Source of the DNA: Isoetes taiwanensis
Taxonomy: Eukaryota > Streptophyta > Lycopodiopsida > Isoetales > Isoetaceae
Assembly (NCBI GenBank): GCA_021234155.1
Contig: JAJEKV010000033.1
Span: forward strand, 1,513,745 to 1,577,744
Length of the DNA stretch: 64,000 nucleotides
Direction of reading: 5' to 3'
Shown: positions 25,997 to 37,712 of the stretch, one piece after another
Numbering within the stretch: position 1 is the stretch's first letter
Layout of the letters: every line of letters starts with the position of its first letter
Notes under the pieces: model-generated
Database searches by the model: none
Told to the model about the DNA's origin: nothing
The model's input: the letters and a program-made list of their open reading frames with translations, nothing else
Translations under genes and position numbers: made by a program

Positions 25997-26386
25997 ATGA
26001 CAAAGAAACTATTTTGGGATCACCATATGGAACAAGGCGTTACAAAAAAGGATTAGGAAACGTGGCCCTAACTCTAACTTAATAGAATCCATCGGTTTGT
26101 ACCAAATTGGCATGAAGGATAGATGTTGCAGGTTCCATCTGCTAGTTCCAAAGTGGCCCTTCACAGAAGCCCGAGTAGATTTGAGGTAATCAATGCTAGA
26201 GGCTCCAATTGGCAATGGAATCAGCTTATGGTAATGGTTTGCCTACTCTGCATGAATTAGTCCGTTGAAAGCCTTACATAGTGAGTGTGCAAGTGTAGAT
26301 AAGCTTTCTGTGCAAGTCGATATTCTCTGAAAATTGATTTGCCTTGCAGATGACATTTGGCCCCAAGAGAAAATGGAGCATCTTCA

Positions 26387-26710
26387 TCACAGTTTATACA
26401 TGCCTTGCAAAATAGTTGTGCGTTGCTTCTGAGGCCTCCACGACATGCCATTGAAATCTCTATTTGGTCTGAAATCCAGTTTAATGTGCAACTCATATAA
26501 AGTTTTCCTAGACTCAACTCCGGCGATTTGAGCCTTATTTGTTTTCAAATGCTTGATGGTCCAGAACAGATTCTTATTCTCTGGCATCAGAGTTAGCATT
26601 GCAAAGTCAGTTTTATGCACAGGATCTTGATGCCAGTAAAAGAAGCAAGAAAAGATAGGGGCTATTTTCATTGAAAGAGAAGTAGATTGATCTTCAGATT
26701 TGCGAATCAT
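26387..26710 (-). CDS. Unidentified small open frame, weakly supported
   Basis: A 107-residue minus-strand frame with mixed polar composition and a central basic stretch (IKHLKTNKAQIAGVESRKTL). It has no recognisable domain, signal peptide or membrane segment. It lies in repeat-rich DNA between a tandem repeat and a hairpin cluster and could equally be chance or TE debris. Confidence 0.15.
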   Translation of the reverse strand: MIRKSEDQSTSLSMKIAPIFSCFFYWHQDPVHKTDFAMLTLMPENKNLFWTIKHLKTNKAQIAGVESRKTLYELHIKLDFRPNRDFNGMSWRPQKQRTTILQGMYKL

Positions 26711-26796
26711 TTTAACAACAGGAAAAATAGACGTTTTCTGATGTTTTTTGAAAAAATAATGCTATTTTTCATTCTTGCTATTTATCTTTATCTTCT

Positions 26797-27445
26797 AATT
26801 GGGTGACTGCCCAATTTGTTGATGGCTTTTCTAATACTAGCCCATGTCACTGAGAAGACATCATGTTATTTTCTGATTCTAATTGGCCAGACTGTCCAAT
26901 TTGTTGTGCTATGTAACTGGGCAGAGACATCATCATGTGGAGGTTCTCGTTCAAATTGGGTGATTACACAATTTGTTTACGAGAGAGAAACAAATATTCG
27001 GAAATTAAGTTCCCCTAAGCTGTATTGCAGAGGTCATTTCTACCTCTTCCATCTAGAAGTAAGATTCGATCCAAGCTCCCCATGTTCTTCAAAAAATACT
27101 GATTAGTGGAGGAAGGCCGATGTTACATACCAAATACTTTTTAAGACTGGAGAATGTGACGTACAATGGCATAAACCATTTATAGGGTTTTTGGTATAAC
27201 TCTTGCATTCGGACTCTGTTTTTTGAACTTTTTACCTCTTTGGAAAGCTTGTCCAGAGAACCTTTCAAGGATACTATTTTTGGGGGGCTTTGTGATGGCA
27301 ATATATAGGGGTTTTGGCATAACTCTTGTATTCGATCTCCCTTTTGGCACTTTTTAGCTCATTGGAAAGCTTGTCCAGAGGGTCTTTCAAACGTACTATT
27401 TACACAAATGGAGCTCCAAATTGGGCGCACGCCCGCCCAATTTGG
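26797..27445. repeat. Recurring AATTGGG/CCCAATT hairpins
   Basis: Four inverted repeats share the same arm sequence. At 26797-26816 the stem is 7 bp. At 26881-26901 and 26952-26975 the stems are 6 bp. At 27416-27445 a perfect 12-bp stem, CCAAATTGGGCG with its complement, encloses a 6-nt loop. They are embedded in non-coding DNA. Confidence 0.7.
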
Positions 27446-27521
27446 GGGGTTCCATGATTGCAATATATAGGATTTTTGGCATAACTCTTGTATTCAGACT
27501 CCATTTTTGGCACTTTTTAAC
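27158..27521. repeat. Degenerate tandem repeat, about 2.5 units
   Basis: Successive units repeat 'ataggg.ttttggcataactcttg.attc', 'ggcactttttag' and 'ttggaaagcttgtccagag'. Unit length is about 120-165 bp. The perfect hairpin at 27416 sits inside one unit. Confidence 0.7.
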
Positions 27522-27786
27522 ATGGGATCTTCAAACAAGATAAGTTGACCAACTAATGCCTAGACCATGGCTTTTAGAAGTATACATGAGTACACTAATT
27601 ACACAAATTCGTGAATATAACAGATGTTGAAAAGGTATGACATCTGTGCTAAGCTCAAGATTATGGAGGGAGGGATTGATCGAACTAGATTGTAATACTA
27701 ATATTTTTTCTTCACACCCCCCCTCCTTTTTTTTTTTGAGGTAAGTGGGTTTTGTCGATGAGAATTGACTTGTTCATACAACAACA

Positions 27787-27787
<1 letters not shown>

Positions 27788-27822
<35 letters not shown>
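27788..27822. repeat. Poly(A) tract of 35 nt
   Basis: An uninterrupted A-run. It could be the tail of a retrotransposed sequence on the plus strand or a simple repeat. The flanks are unassigned. Confidence 0.8.
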
Positions 27823-27824
<2 letters not shown>

Positions 27825-28146
27825 ACTAAAGAAAAAGCGAGATAAAACATCAGCAATCTAGTTAAACATGCTGGCTACATAATGTATGGGGGGAAGGGCC
27901 AGGAGCGGGTCACCGGCCACCCGGAAAGGGGGACCAAGTGCTCTTCCCTCACAATATAGAAACAGGGGAGATTTTTTTTCTCCCCTTTTTCCTGATGGCT
28001 TTATCGAGGCACAAGGGCGGTCGCCTAGTCCTCCAAAGGAGTCGAGCTACCGAATGAAAATTTGCATGATTTTTCAGTATAAGTTTTGTTTCCTGGAGTT
28101 AAAGTAGTTAGCCATTTCTTGCTGAGTTTTGTGCTCATTTAACATG

Positions 28147-28290
28147 GTTTTTTGTTTAACACTAGAGTGGTCAGGTTATGGACCAGAAATGGTCCATTTG
28201 AATCCTAGTAGTAATGATTGTACTAGCCCATTGTATGGGTCCCATGACCTATTGGTCTCCGTGGACGTTAAAAATTCTATTTTTTTTTTT
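28147..28290 (+). mobile_element. 3' terminal fragment of the 8.9-9.9 kb LINE family
   Basis: 'cctagtagtaat.gttgtacta' through 'gtggacgttaaaaattctatt' matches 9846-9928 and ends in a T-run. It appears to be an extremely 5'-truncated copy. It is preceded by a palindromic GGACCAGAAATGGTCC (28180-28195) shared with 52979-53030. Confidence 0.5.
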
Positions 28291-28699
28291 TTTAAATTCA
28301 TATAAAATCAATGGTACAAAATCTATTTGAAGCCTTCCTAGGAGTTCATACATAGCAGTCATGGTCCACTAGAAAAATACCTCAAAATATATATACCTCC
28401 ATTCGTGTAAGTTATGCTCTAGCAAACTTCGGTCAAGTACCAAAAGCTTCATGTTTACATAAAAAGTCAAACTGTCTCGACAAAGCGATTTTTTCAAATT
28501 TTTGATTACCATGATATTTTTCTACATGAGATAGAAAAAATGACACAAAAACCACATGTCAATCCAAGTCTATGAAGAAAGATAGGGCCATTCAAACATG
28601 GTGGGTTAAAAGCGCTACGCCTCCTCGGGACTAATTATAGTCGCTCACGACGCATTTATGACTAGGGGCGACCACGAGGGAGAAGGAGGCCGCCCTCCT

Positions 28700-29787
28700 T
28701 TCTCTCTGATTCGGCACTACTGCTAAGGTTCTTGCATCAATTCGACCCCATACAGAGGCTAGCGAGGGTCTCTTTCCATAGTTTATTGGATATGCACATT
28801 CAAGACTGCCAGGTTATCTATTTCTTGAAGCTTTCTTCAGGGCGGCGTTCTTTAGGGCTTGCAGGTAATCCACTAACGTGGTCTTTCTGCTCTAATGCTT
28901 TAAACATTATGATTCTTGCAATCTGAATAAGAATACACCGAAAAGGCACATGGTCTATAAGGTGGAGCGGATCTCTGCACAGCCTTTGCGAAAAGGAGTT
29001 TCAGATTTGTTGGTTTTCTGCAGTCATAATTTACTCCAGGTTCTTTAAACAGATGTTTGATTCCCTCCCTGTTGCTCTTTCTTGCTAGCAGAAAGACATA
29101 GGGATGTCTCCTTGATAGGAACATAGTAGTCTGATTTGATTCTAATCTACAGATTCCTCAACCAGATATAGGATGGTATATGGAATTTTCAAAAACAGCC
29201 GAGCTAGGAATTTTCTGTGCGGGACGACGCTTATATATTTTGAGCCAGATGCTTGGAGGTTGTATCTGGTGGTTGGGCTAATTGTCTAACCAATTCAGGC
29301 TACTGCTATCTATTCCAACAATGCAGCATTTTTGGGGTTACATATACCATTATGTGTACTGGCCGATTAATTTGCAGGTTTGGTCAAATTTCAGGAGATG
29401 TGGCAGTTTGAGCAGTGTGACAGATTGCTCATCTTACTCTGAATTTCCTTTTCTCTTCATCTTTATTTTTTTTGCAAAGGAGTTTGTGAGCATTCAAGGA
29501 TTTAACTGCAGCTTTTGGAAAGTTTGTTCTTACTTCTATAGTATTATGGTTAGTTGAGAAGATGTTGATTCAATCCTATAGTATCAGCTGGGCATAAGAA
29601 GAAGTTGAGTGAGGCTTACAAGTACAGAAATTTGGTTATGGTATCTTGCTATTAGAGCATCTAATAAGTCTCGGCAAGAACAGGATGAAGAAGTTGAGAT
29701 TCTCCTGTAGTAATTCTGTTCTTGTTTTGTAGCATTGTACCTTTATTATATAATATAAAAATCCCCCTTACCTTCAAAAAAAAAAAA
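28700..29787 (+). mobile_element. Unidentified poly(A)-tailed fragment
   Basis: The segment ends 'ccttcaaaaaa...' with an A-run (29776-29794) directly abutting the left terminal repeat of the Penelope-like element. An A-tail after a 'ttc' suggests a plus-strand retrotransposed 3' end. The plus-strand frames (e.g. 29282-29557) do not resemble a known protein, so the family is unknown. Confidence 0.3.
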
Positions 29788-31661
29788 AAAAAAACTTTTT
29801 AAGACATTTGTCTTTTACCTTTAAACATCCTTGTCAAGGATATATCAAGGTACAATTTGCAGCCCTTTGGACCAATAGGTGCATAAGTCCAAAGGCCAAG
29901 ATATGGTTACGAGAAAAGCGAGAAAGAGATAATAAAAAAATATTTTACCTTTGATTAAAAAATCAGTTTGCAATAAAGCAACAAATTATAAATTAATCAA
30001 TGAATTCATATCCATTAAGTGTCACTATTGATTTTTCTTCAGCCATGTCTATAATCTTGAAAACTTCATGCCTCAAGGATAAAAATCTTCCAAACTCTTG
30101 CAAAAATAAAAATCTTCCAAACTCTTGCATGCATACAAAGTAAGGAGCAAGAAACCAAGTTACCTGCAGTAGAACCAGAGACAGTTAGCCTTAATCAGGG
30201 TAAAAGCCTAAGCTACTAACAGGTAAGCAGTAGGTTTCTTGAGCTTATCGCCCATCACCTTATTTGTTAGCACAACACAATAGAAAGATGTAAATTTGCT
30301 GCAGACTAAATTTATATGTCATAGCCCATTAGAAAATTCCATACATTAATTTAATTACGCATGCACCTGCAAACAAAGTGTACATTACTAGCATATCTGC
30401 TCCACAGGCATGCATTTCAGATTTCCTCATTTGAAGAAGGTTTCCCTTATTCAATTTACCCCCAAGATATTCTCGCATAGAGTTTGGATTCTATACACCA
30501 TGACTAAATACAATGCATGCATTTAGTTTATGTCCATCGCCTATGTCTATTTATTCAAGTAGTTTGCCTATGCAAATAAACCACTCAAATCCTAAATTAC
30601 AGGTCAAACATGTATTATCATGCGAAGCTCATGAGTCACAAATACCACTTCGCATAGGTTTAGCAGTAAGCAAGATGCCATGAGTTACATTCAGGCCGAT
30701 CTAGAGAGGAGACACTCACATAAACTTCGGATCTATAATACCCTATACTACTGTAGATTTTGCCAAAGATGCAACAACATTGTAGATTTCAACCGCCAAA
30801 TAAGAGGAGCTTTGAATCCATAAGAACATCTAATAGCCAATACGAATTTGAACATATCTTTTAAGAAAAGCCCATGTGATGCATAATGGAACCTAATTTT
30901 ATGAGTAAAACAAATGCTAAGCAATTTAGCACGCTACATTAGAACTCTCATGCAAAGTATAGGGGCTTTCTTTGTTACAAGTACATCGATAGCAGCTAAG
31001 AGTTTTGAGCCAATTTCGAACAAAGCACGTGTCATGATTATTTGGAACCTGTTTCTTAGTATCTATGCTAAGCACTTCAAGCATACAAGTAGAAATCCAT
31101 AGTAAAGGACCGTAATATGTCCTAGGTTGTCAGATCTAGAGTCCAGGCAAATATCTAGGATAAAATTTAATAGATTTTCCAGCACAATTCCAGATTATCC
31201 AATTAAAGAGGTAAGCCCATAAGAAGATATCTCATATGTAGATAGGTCTTAGATCAGCATTCGACATAAATCCCTTGCTTAAGCATTTATTTAACAAATG
31301 CATTGGGACTGAAGTAGAGTATTGACATAACCAATGGATTATCCAAACTTTCATAAATCATATATTAATAGTGCCTAGTCTAATTAAGATTTCTGAAGAG
31401 AAAATTAAAAGCATTCAGTAGACATCATTGTTCAGACCTGAGAGGAGGAATTCGTGGCAGCTTTGATGTCTTCATTTTTGTTGATCTGTTGCTTGCCAGA
31501 TGCTTCACTAATGACTTGCTTTCTCAGAGATGTATCAGTAGTCAACATAATATTGCTCTCATTTCCTTTATCAGTAGGCTTAGTAGGATTACATGTTGCT
31601 GGATCAAGAGATTCAATAGCATCATTGCTTTCTTTGCTTTTGTCATCTTTATCACAAATCT
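29788..31661 (-). repeat. 3' terminal repeat of the retroelement, part 1
   Basis: Matches 41718-43577 almost base for base. It has a private 26-bp tandem duplication near 30078-30125 and a series of small differences at CAG/CTG sites. It is continued after the LINE insertion at 36678. Confidence 0.9.
31645..31661. repeat. Target-site duplication, left copy
   Basis: ATCTTTATCACAAATCT, matched at 36661-36677 with one mismatch. The uninterrupted terminal repeat near 43556-43572 contains this sequence once, proving insertion. Confidence 0.9.
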
Positions 31662-33249
31662 TTTTTTTTTTGAAGAACTGTGTCATCAATATATTAAAAG
31701 AATGGTAATGTTACAAAGCAAGTGAGGAGGAAAGAGAACTGCCCCAAAGAGACAGCGATACCTCGACACTCCACAACAAACTCACAGAAAAACTGCAACT
31801 CTACTGCTGTACAAACTGACCATCACCATCTACAACACCCAGGAAGTCCCGCCAAATGGCAAACTTCCGCTCTACTAATCCCGGGAACACCAGAAAGCTT
31901 TGAAATAGCTTGTACCTGAGTCGAGGAATCAGAGAGGTTGCAGGCTGCTGAATCCCCTGAAAGATCCACAACCGCCGCCGCTTCCAAATCAACCACACCA
32001 ACCAAGCCACGCACAGATGCAAGGCTTGCTGCCGCAAGAGCGGCCAAGCAACAGGATACACATGAAGCGGCCGGCTGGCGGCTAGTCAATCTCACGAAGC
32101 AGAGCCCTAACCCAATCGGGCGGCACCGCAAATGGGGGGCATAAAACCAGACAATGCTCCACAGTCTCACGATGAAGGCCACAACAAAGGGCGAGAGGGC
32201 TCACACCCGGCCCTAAGCCCGACTCACAAGGGCATTCACCCCGATACAGCGGTGCACCACACGCGCCACGAAGCACCCTAACCCGGTGGGGAAGTGAGCT
32301 CCATGTCCCGCCCAAACCAAGCGCCATCGAGAACCCGGAAGCTGCGAGAGACCACTTGCACGAAGGCGGCGATTGTGTCATGAATAGCCCGCACACCGGT
32401 AACAAGACCGCACAAAACAAGAAGACACAACATCGGGGATGAACCCTCCAAACCTGCACCACCACATCATCACGAGGGACTATAGGTATGTGTAGCGGAA
32501 TACTCCCCCACTTGTTCCCGGATAGCCGGTCCCACGCGCCCCTCAGGCGAGCTCGAAAGAACTCCCATGAAGCTAGCTGACCACCCCAATACCAATCCTC
32601 CAAGGTGAGCCATGGCATTTCGCCTCCAAGCGGAACTGGCGTCCAGAGCATGCATGGTGGCAGCCAAAGGGCAAGTCTTGTTGCAGGGGTAGAGGAACCC
32701 ACAAGAAAGGAGAAGAGTGGTGATAAAGCCGAGGCATAATCTATTTGGAAGAGCAAGCGCGCACATGATCGGGCCCGCAGCACCCCCGTGAGAAAAGGGG
32801 ATGCATGTGGAAAAGGCGAGACCATACAACGGTGCCGGGGCAACTCCACATGCACCGGCGGCTTTCCAAAGCGCCACACAATGGCTTAAAAAAGGCTGCA
32901 ACGCCGCACGAGGAAGAAGATGCTCCATCCTGCGGTATGCTCCAAACAAACTTGGAGACCAACACCTTACTATGCGAGTGCCAAATCCGAATGGCCAAGC
33001 CCCCATCCTCGGGGCGGACACACTTCCACCAAGCCACTTTAACAACCGCCCCTTCATCATCCCGCCCACACAAAATTTTGAACAATCTTATCCAAAGCAC
33101 GTATCTTACTCTCGGGGAGCTAACATCGCAGATCTTTGTATACACATGAGTGCTACAAAATCCGACTTGGCAAGCGGTGATCCTACACGCCATGGACAAC
33201 TTGCTACCCTTCCACCAATTGAGGTGTTTACGCAGCCCCTGCAAAATCT

Positions 33250-34212
33250 CATCCCACACCCTCCCCATGGAAACATCCCCTACAAAGGGAATACCCAAAT
33301 GACTTAGTACACACATTACACGGAAGCACCTTCCAAAGGGGAGGCTGAGTCGGCAAGGCCCATAATGCGGAGCACTTACCCCAATTGAGAAGAATGCCCG
33401 AGGCCAAGGAGAAAGTATCCGGCAAACCCTTCACATTACGCAAATTCCTCTCTTCGCGACCAAGAAGAGGAAAGTGTCATCGGCAAACTGGTTAATAATC
33501 CCGCGGCTACCATCACGCATCCGAAGCCCATCCACCACCCCTCCTCCACTGCAGCCAAAAAACAAGGAGATAGTGCCTCGCCACAATCGTAAACAAAAGC
33601 GGCCAAAGGGCACCCACGGCGCACCCCTCGCCTAAGGAGAAAAAGGCGGAGGGTTCACCTGGCACACCACCGTGTAGCAGCAGGTCTTTGACCTATGCGA
33701 CTTCATGGTATCTCTGTAAAGCGTGGACCACAGCCCAACGCTAACATCATAGCGAACAAGAACTCCCAGCGGACACTATCGTAGCTTTGGCAAAGTCAAG
33801 CTTAAGATAGGCAATGCCTTGACTTTGTTCTCTGGCCCAATAAAGGCCCTCATAAAAGCTGCGGCAACATTAGTCAAAATGTTCCTCCGGGGACAAACCC
33901 GGTGCACCTTACTAATGGAGGAAGTCAACACCGCGGCTTCAACTTCTCTGCCGCGGGGCTTTTCGCGAATAATCTTATACACGAGAGAGGACAACAAGGA
34001 GATAGGCCTCCAATCATTAATAGTAGTAGAAGCTGCTTAACCTTAGGAATCAAGGAGATGCATGCGGTATTCAAGATCCTATCCATTTGAGAAGGCTGCG
34101 GCAACTCAAGATACACCGATACAGACTCACCAGCCCACTCCCAATAAGTCAGAAAAGAACTCCACAGGGGAATGCCATCCGGTCCGGGACATTTATCCTT
34201 GGCCATGCACAT
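33250..34212 (-). pseudogene. LINE reverse transcriptase, frame-broken
   Basis: The RT core of the inserted L1-like element. It is recognisable in at least three frames by GPDGIP, LIPK, RRGCPLA and the catalytic FADD, with frameshifts between motifs. In an intact element it would copy the LINE RNA at a nicked target. As written here it cannot be translated through. The host repeat looks young, so some breaks may be sequence errors. Confidence 0.8.
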
Positions 34213-34992
34213 ACATGCCTCCGCTAAATCCTCACGGAGAGCTCACGCTCCAAGCTCTCTCGCGGTGGTGGCGAGAATAGATGGCCGCGGCACCCAAAAC
34301 AAGCTCCACGCATCTCACGCTCATAGGGAAGAGTGCGATGTGCAAAAACCCCCGAGAAATGAGCATGCACATACCTCTGCAAATCAGCGGGATCCTCCAA
34401 AGTCCGGCCATCGGGCAAAGCAAGGGGCGCCATAGATCTCGCATATCCGCCTATTAGCTTAGCTTCTGGCGAAGAACACCGGCGAACTTGTGTCCCCTTC
34501 TTCAACCAGGTGGGGCTGCCTTCACACGCAGCGCCTCCTGCACCTTAACCTGCTCCTCGAGCAACAATACTGCAACACTTGCATTCTCCCTAATGCCATC
34601 GAGGCTGCGCCGAATCTTCTCCAACTCGATAGAGACCATGCAACTCACGCCGCTCTGGCGCACCGCGGCGCCTACCAAAGACCTTGGCAAAACGCTTCAC
34701 CACGCCAACGCGGTCACCATACCGGACATACCCTTCGGAGATGAAAAGGTATCAAGCCACAACTCGGCCGGGCCGAAATCTGCATCAGCAAGGAGCCGGG
34801 TGTTCAAACGGAACACCGTCCTAGAGGGCCGAGAGGCAATCGCACCCTGACTGGACACAACCTGAGGGTAATGATCAGAAATGGAGGTAGACAGAATGTT
34901 ACTCCGGTGCAAAGAGGGCACACCATCCAATGCGCGCCTGGGAAGCATAGCACCCGGTCATGCTTAGCATATGCCCGGCCCGCAATCGCCTA

Positions 34993-35280
34993 TTACAATA
35001 GGTGAAAGACAAGTCCCGGGGACCTCAACCAAGGCCAAATCACGCAGCAAAGCGAGACCCACTGGTTCCTCTCAAACCCATGCACAACCTGGGTTCCAGA
35101 ACCAGAGCGATCCTCTACTCGCTCTACCATATTGAAGTCCCCTAACAGCAACCAAGCGACTTGCAACCCACCAAGAGCTCGCAACTTATTCCGGACTGTG
35201 GCCCACAAAGCACCGTGCTGAAGGCTGATTAGGGGCATAAACATTAACAATCCTCCACTCTTGCCCCTCCCTCCAACCAC
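34993..35280 (-). pseudogene. LINE endonuclease segment
   Basis: A minus-strand frame with 'WLLLGDFNMVERVEDRSG'. The GDFN motif is diagnostic of the exonuclease-endonuclease-phosphatase nuclease of LINEs, which makes the first nick. The rest of the domain is frame-broken on both sides. Confidence 0.75.
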
Positions 35281-36129
35281 TTAATTATTGCCCACCAGGC
35301 CAAACTTGTCTGCTGCAGAGTGCGTGACACGCACATCCATCCTCCAAGCAATAAAGAGTACCCCCACTAGTCCGCCCGGAAGAAGAAGCAATAGAGGCAA
35401 AGCGCCTACCAACCATATTCATGAGCACGGACATATCACCCAGTGACACTTATGCTCTGAATGCAAACAATATCAAGGCATCGCTGCTAGCAGAGTGCAA
35501 AAGAAACACGGGCCCTCTTACTACTAGAGGACACCCCCGCACATTCCAACTAAGGATCGACCTATTCATCGGGAGGAGAAGTGTCCAGCCCCCACATGCC
35601 TACCCACCGGGCCATCAACCCACTCCCGCGAGTCATCATCTAGAGCGGGAGGATTAATCCACGGCAATGTGACCCACGGTGCTGCTCACGTGGCCAGTCC
35701 ACTTCCAAGTCCCCAGGGCACCTCCATAGAGTCATGGGCCACACTAGTCTCTACCTCCAACGGGCTGCTCCAGCCACCTCATGCTTCGGCCACACATACC
35801 ACTAGGGACATCCCCAGCGGGGATCAGCTGACCCCTCCCACAGCCCCGTCCTCGAGACCCTAGCAGCCACTGTCCTCCGGACCTAGCCACAACCAAATCA
35901 TCTGACCCCTCTCCACGAGCCACCACATCCCTAGCCCCCCGCCATCCAATGGGCGGCCAAGCGGCAAGCACGCCCAGGCCTGGATCCCACACCCCTCTCC
36001 CAACCACACCACCACCTCTCCCAGCCACACCACCTCGTCCAACTCCACTCCAGCGCACCACGGAGTCCTCTGCTGTCACCTCGGGGAGCGAGAGGAATCC
36101 AGAGACCCCTACATAAGCACCCGCAACCC

Positions 36130-36636
36130 CTACCACATCACAAGCACCAACATGATCATCAAGCGGGGTCGGATGGTAGCACAATAGATGGAAACATCCG
36201 CCCGGGATCTCGAGCCATTCAAAAGCTTCAATCGGAAGAGAAAATGCCAAGGACCACTACGCCTTTGGAAGAGGCGTGGAGCGCAGTACGCAAAGCGGCG
36301 AGCAACACGCATCTTGGGGACCTGCACAATAGAATGAGCCAAATATACACCCAGGCCATTAGCCATAGAAACCAAGAAATCAGGCACCATCAGATCAGGA
36401 GGAAGATCCTGAATCTGGAACCAACACGGGATTTTAACCGCTGTCAAAGAACTGGTGGACATTGCTGGAGTATAGTACTGATACAACACATAAGATTCAC
36501 CCAAAGTATCCACCCCCCGACTAACCAGTTGCCGCACGGAAGATTCAGCCTTAAACATGATTATGAAGAAATTATTTGGTAGGAATTTCAGAGACTGATA
36601 CCTGGGCAAACCAATCCGCCTCAGATCACAGATCAC
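36130..36636 (-). pseudogene. LINE ORF1 (DUF4283-like) segment
   Basis: A 168-residue minus-strand frame with the pattern of plant LINE/gag-like DUF4283 proteins: 'NNFFIIMFKAESSVRQLVSRG', 'VKIPCWFQIQDLPPDLM', then an 'ARRFAYC' block. Such proteins bind the element RNA. The zinc knuckle expected downstream was not identified. The frame opens near the 5' end of the element. Confidence 0.6.
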
Positions 36637-36660
36637 AGATCCCTGCCTCCCGCCTCACAG

Positions 36661-36677
36661 ATCTTTATCACAGATCT
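36661..36677. repeat. Target-site duplication, right copy
   Basis: ATCTTTATCACAGATCT, matching the left copy at 16 of 17 positions. Confidence 0.9.
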
Positions 36678-37555
36678 TGATCCCTGCCTCTGCCATTTTT
36701 TTGTGAAAGGGGAAGATCTTCTTATTGCTTGCACTCTTTGCTAATTCTTCAGCCAGTCTCTTCCTTGTAGCTAGATTTAAACTGCCTTTCTTTCTGCCCA
36801 TTTCTGCTTCCATGAAAATTTCAAACTGCTGCTATATTATAGACTTGATATCTAAATGCTATAATGGAAAATATTCAATCCGACAGTATCAAGATCGCTG
36901 GGACTACATTATAGCAATCGCATTAGGGTTCCAGCGAAATTTTCATCTAGGTCATGGCTCCAAATCCTCATATACATGCCGAAACCTAATTTGTTTAAGA
37001 TCTACACCATACCTTGATTCAATGGCTTCAGATTGCTCCATGTATCATATGCGGTTGTAGAGGCGGATGCGGTTGCTTATATCTTGGGCCGGAGTCTTGA
37101 GGAGGTGGTAGGTAATGGATTCTAGGGTTTAGATCAAACCAAATCGAGTTGTATTTCAGGGTTTATACAAGTATTTTTGTGAAATATAATGAGCGTATTT
37201 TCTATCAACATTTCCATGGTAGAATTTAAAGTTTAAGATATGCACAACTTTGTGATAGAAATATGTAGTTACTTAATCATGAGTCTAGCATGCCCATAAT
37301 CTGTCAAAATTTTCGTTGTGCCTTTTTATCTGCAAGTGTATATCATGGTCAAGACACCCATTGTGACCTCAACATTACGCTTCGAACCCCATTTTTTGGG
37401 TCCCAGAATGTTAGTCCAAAGCTATTTGGTAGAACAATACTAAACCAGTTCATCATTTGAAGCTATAGTTCCTGTTGCAATACATCATGGCAAGTCAATT
37501 ATATCTAGATATGCTAACAATATGAATTATAATCCAAGAGGCATGTTATTTCAAT
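36678..37555 (-). repeat. 3' terminal repeat of the retroelement, part 2
   Basis: Continues the repeat after the LINE and matches 43573-44440. The minus-strand coding exon of the terminal repeat is cut by the LINE, so this copy cannot encode it intact. Confidence 0.9.
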
Positions 37556-37658
37556 AATAAAAAAGCCTTCCTCCTTCCGTAGATAGGGGGGCTCTTATTT
37601 TTAGCAGATAAACACAAGACATAGAATGTGTAATAGTTTGATAGTAGCAACAAGGGGA

Positions 37659-37688
37659 GTAGGGCCTTGTTGCTACAAGGGCCCTACC
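37659..37688. other. Hairpin just past the RT stop codon
   Basis: 'gtagggccttgt' and its near-complement 'acaagggccctac' form a 12-bp stem with one bulged base and a 4-nt loop. It lies about 25 nt downstream of the RT stop on the minus-strand transcript and before the 3' terminal repeat. It may be an RNA recognition or processing structure; that is inference. Confidence 0.5.
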
Positions 37689-37712
37689 CCACCTATGTTC
37701 CAAAAATATATT

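Larger units (their letters stand above)
31662..36660 (-). mobile_element. Near-full-length L1-like LINE inserted in the terminal repeat
   Basis: About 5 kb, flanked by a 17-bp target-site duplication, with its A-tail at the low-coordinate end (plus-strand T-run 31661-31671). Minus-strand landmarks in order: a DUF4283-like ORF1 (about 36580-36130, 'VKIPCWFQIQDLPPDLM'); an endonuclease segment with WLLLGDFN (about 35140); an RT start 'KDKCPGPDGIP' (about 34200-34170); RT 'RRGCPLA' (33620) and FADD (33476-33487); 'HLNWWKGSKLSMA' (33230); and a zinc-knuckle-like 'HRETVEHCLVLC' (about 32150). GC content is clearly higher than in its flanks. Every frame is broken. It shares its family with the fragment at 10029-11568. 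Confidence 0.9.

Noticed and set aside
32801-33307. Plus-strand 168-codon frame in the L1-like element
   Set aside because: Antisense to recognisable LINE RT and C-terminal sequence. The high GC of the element keeps reverse frames open.
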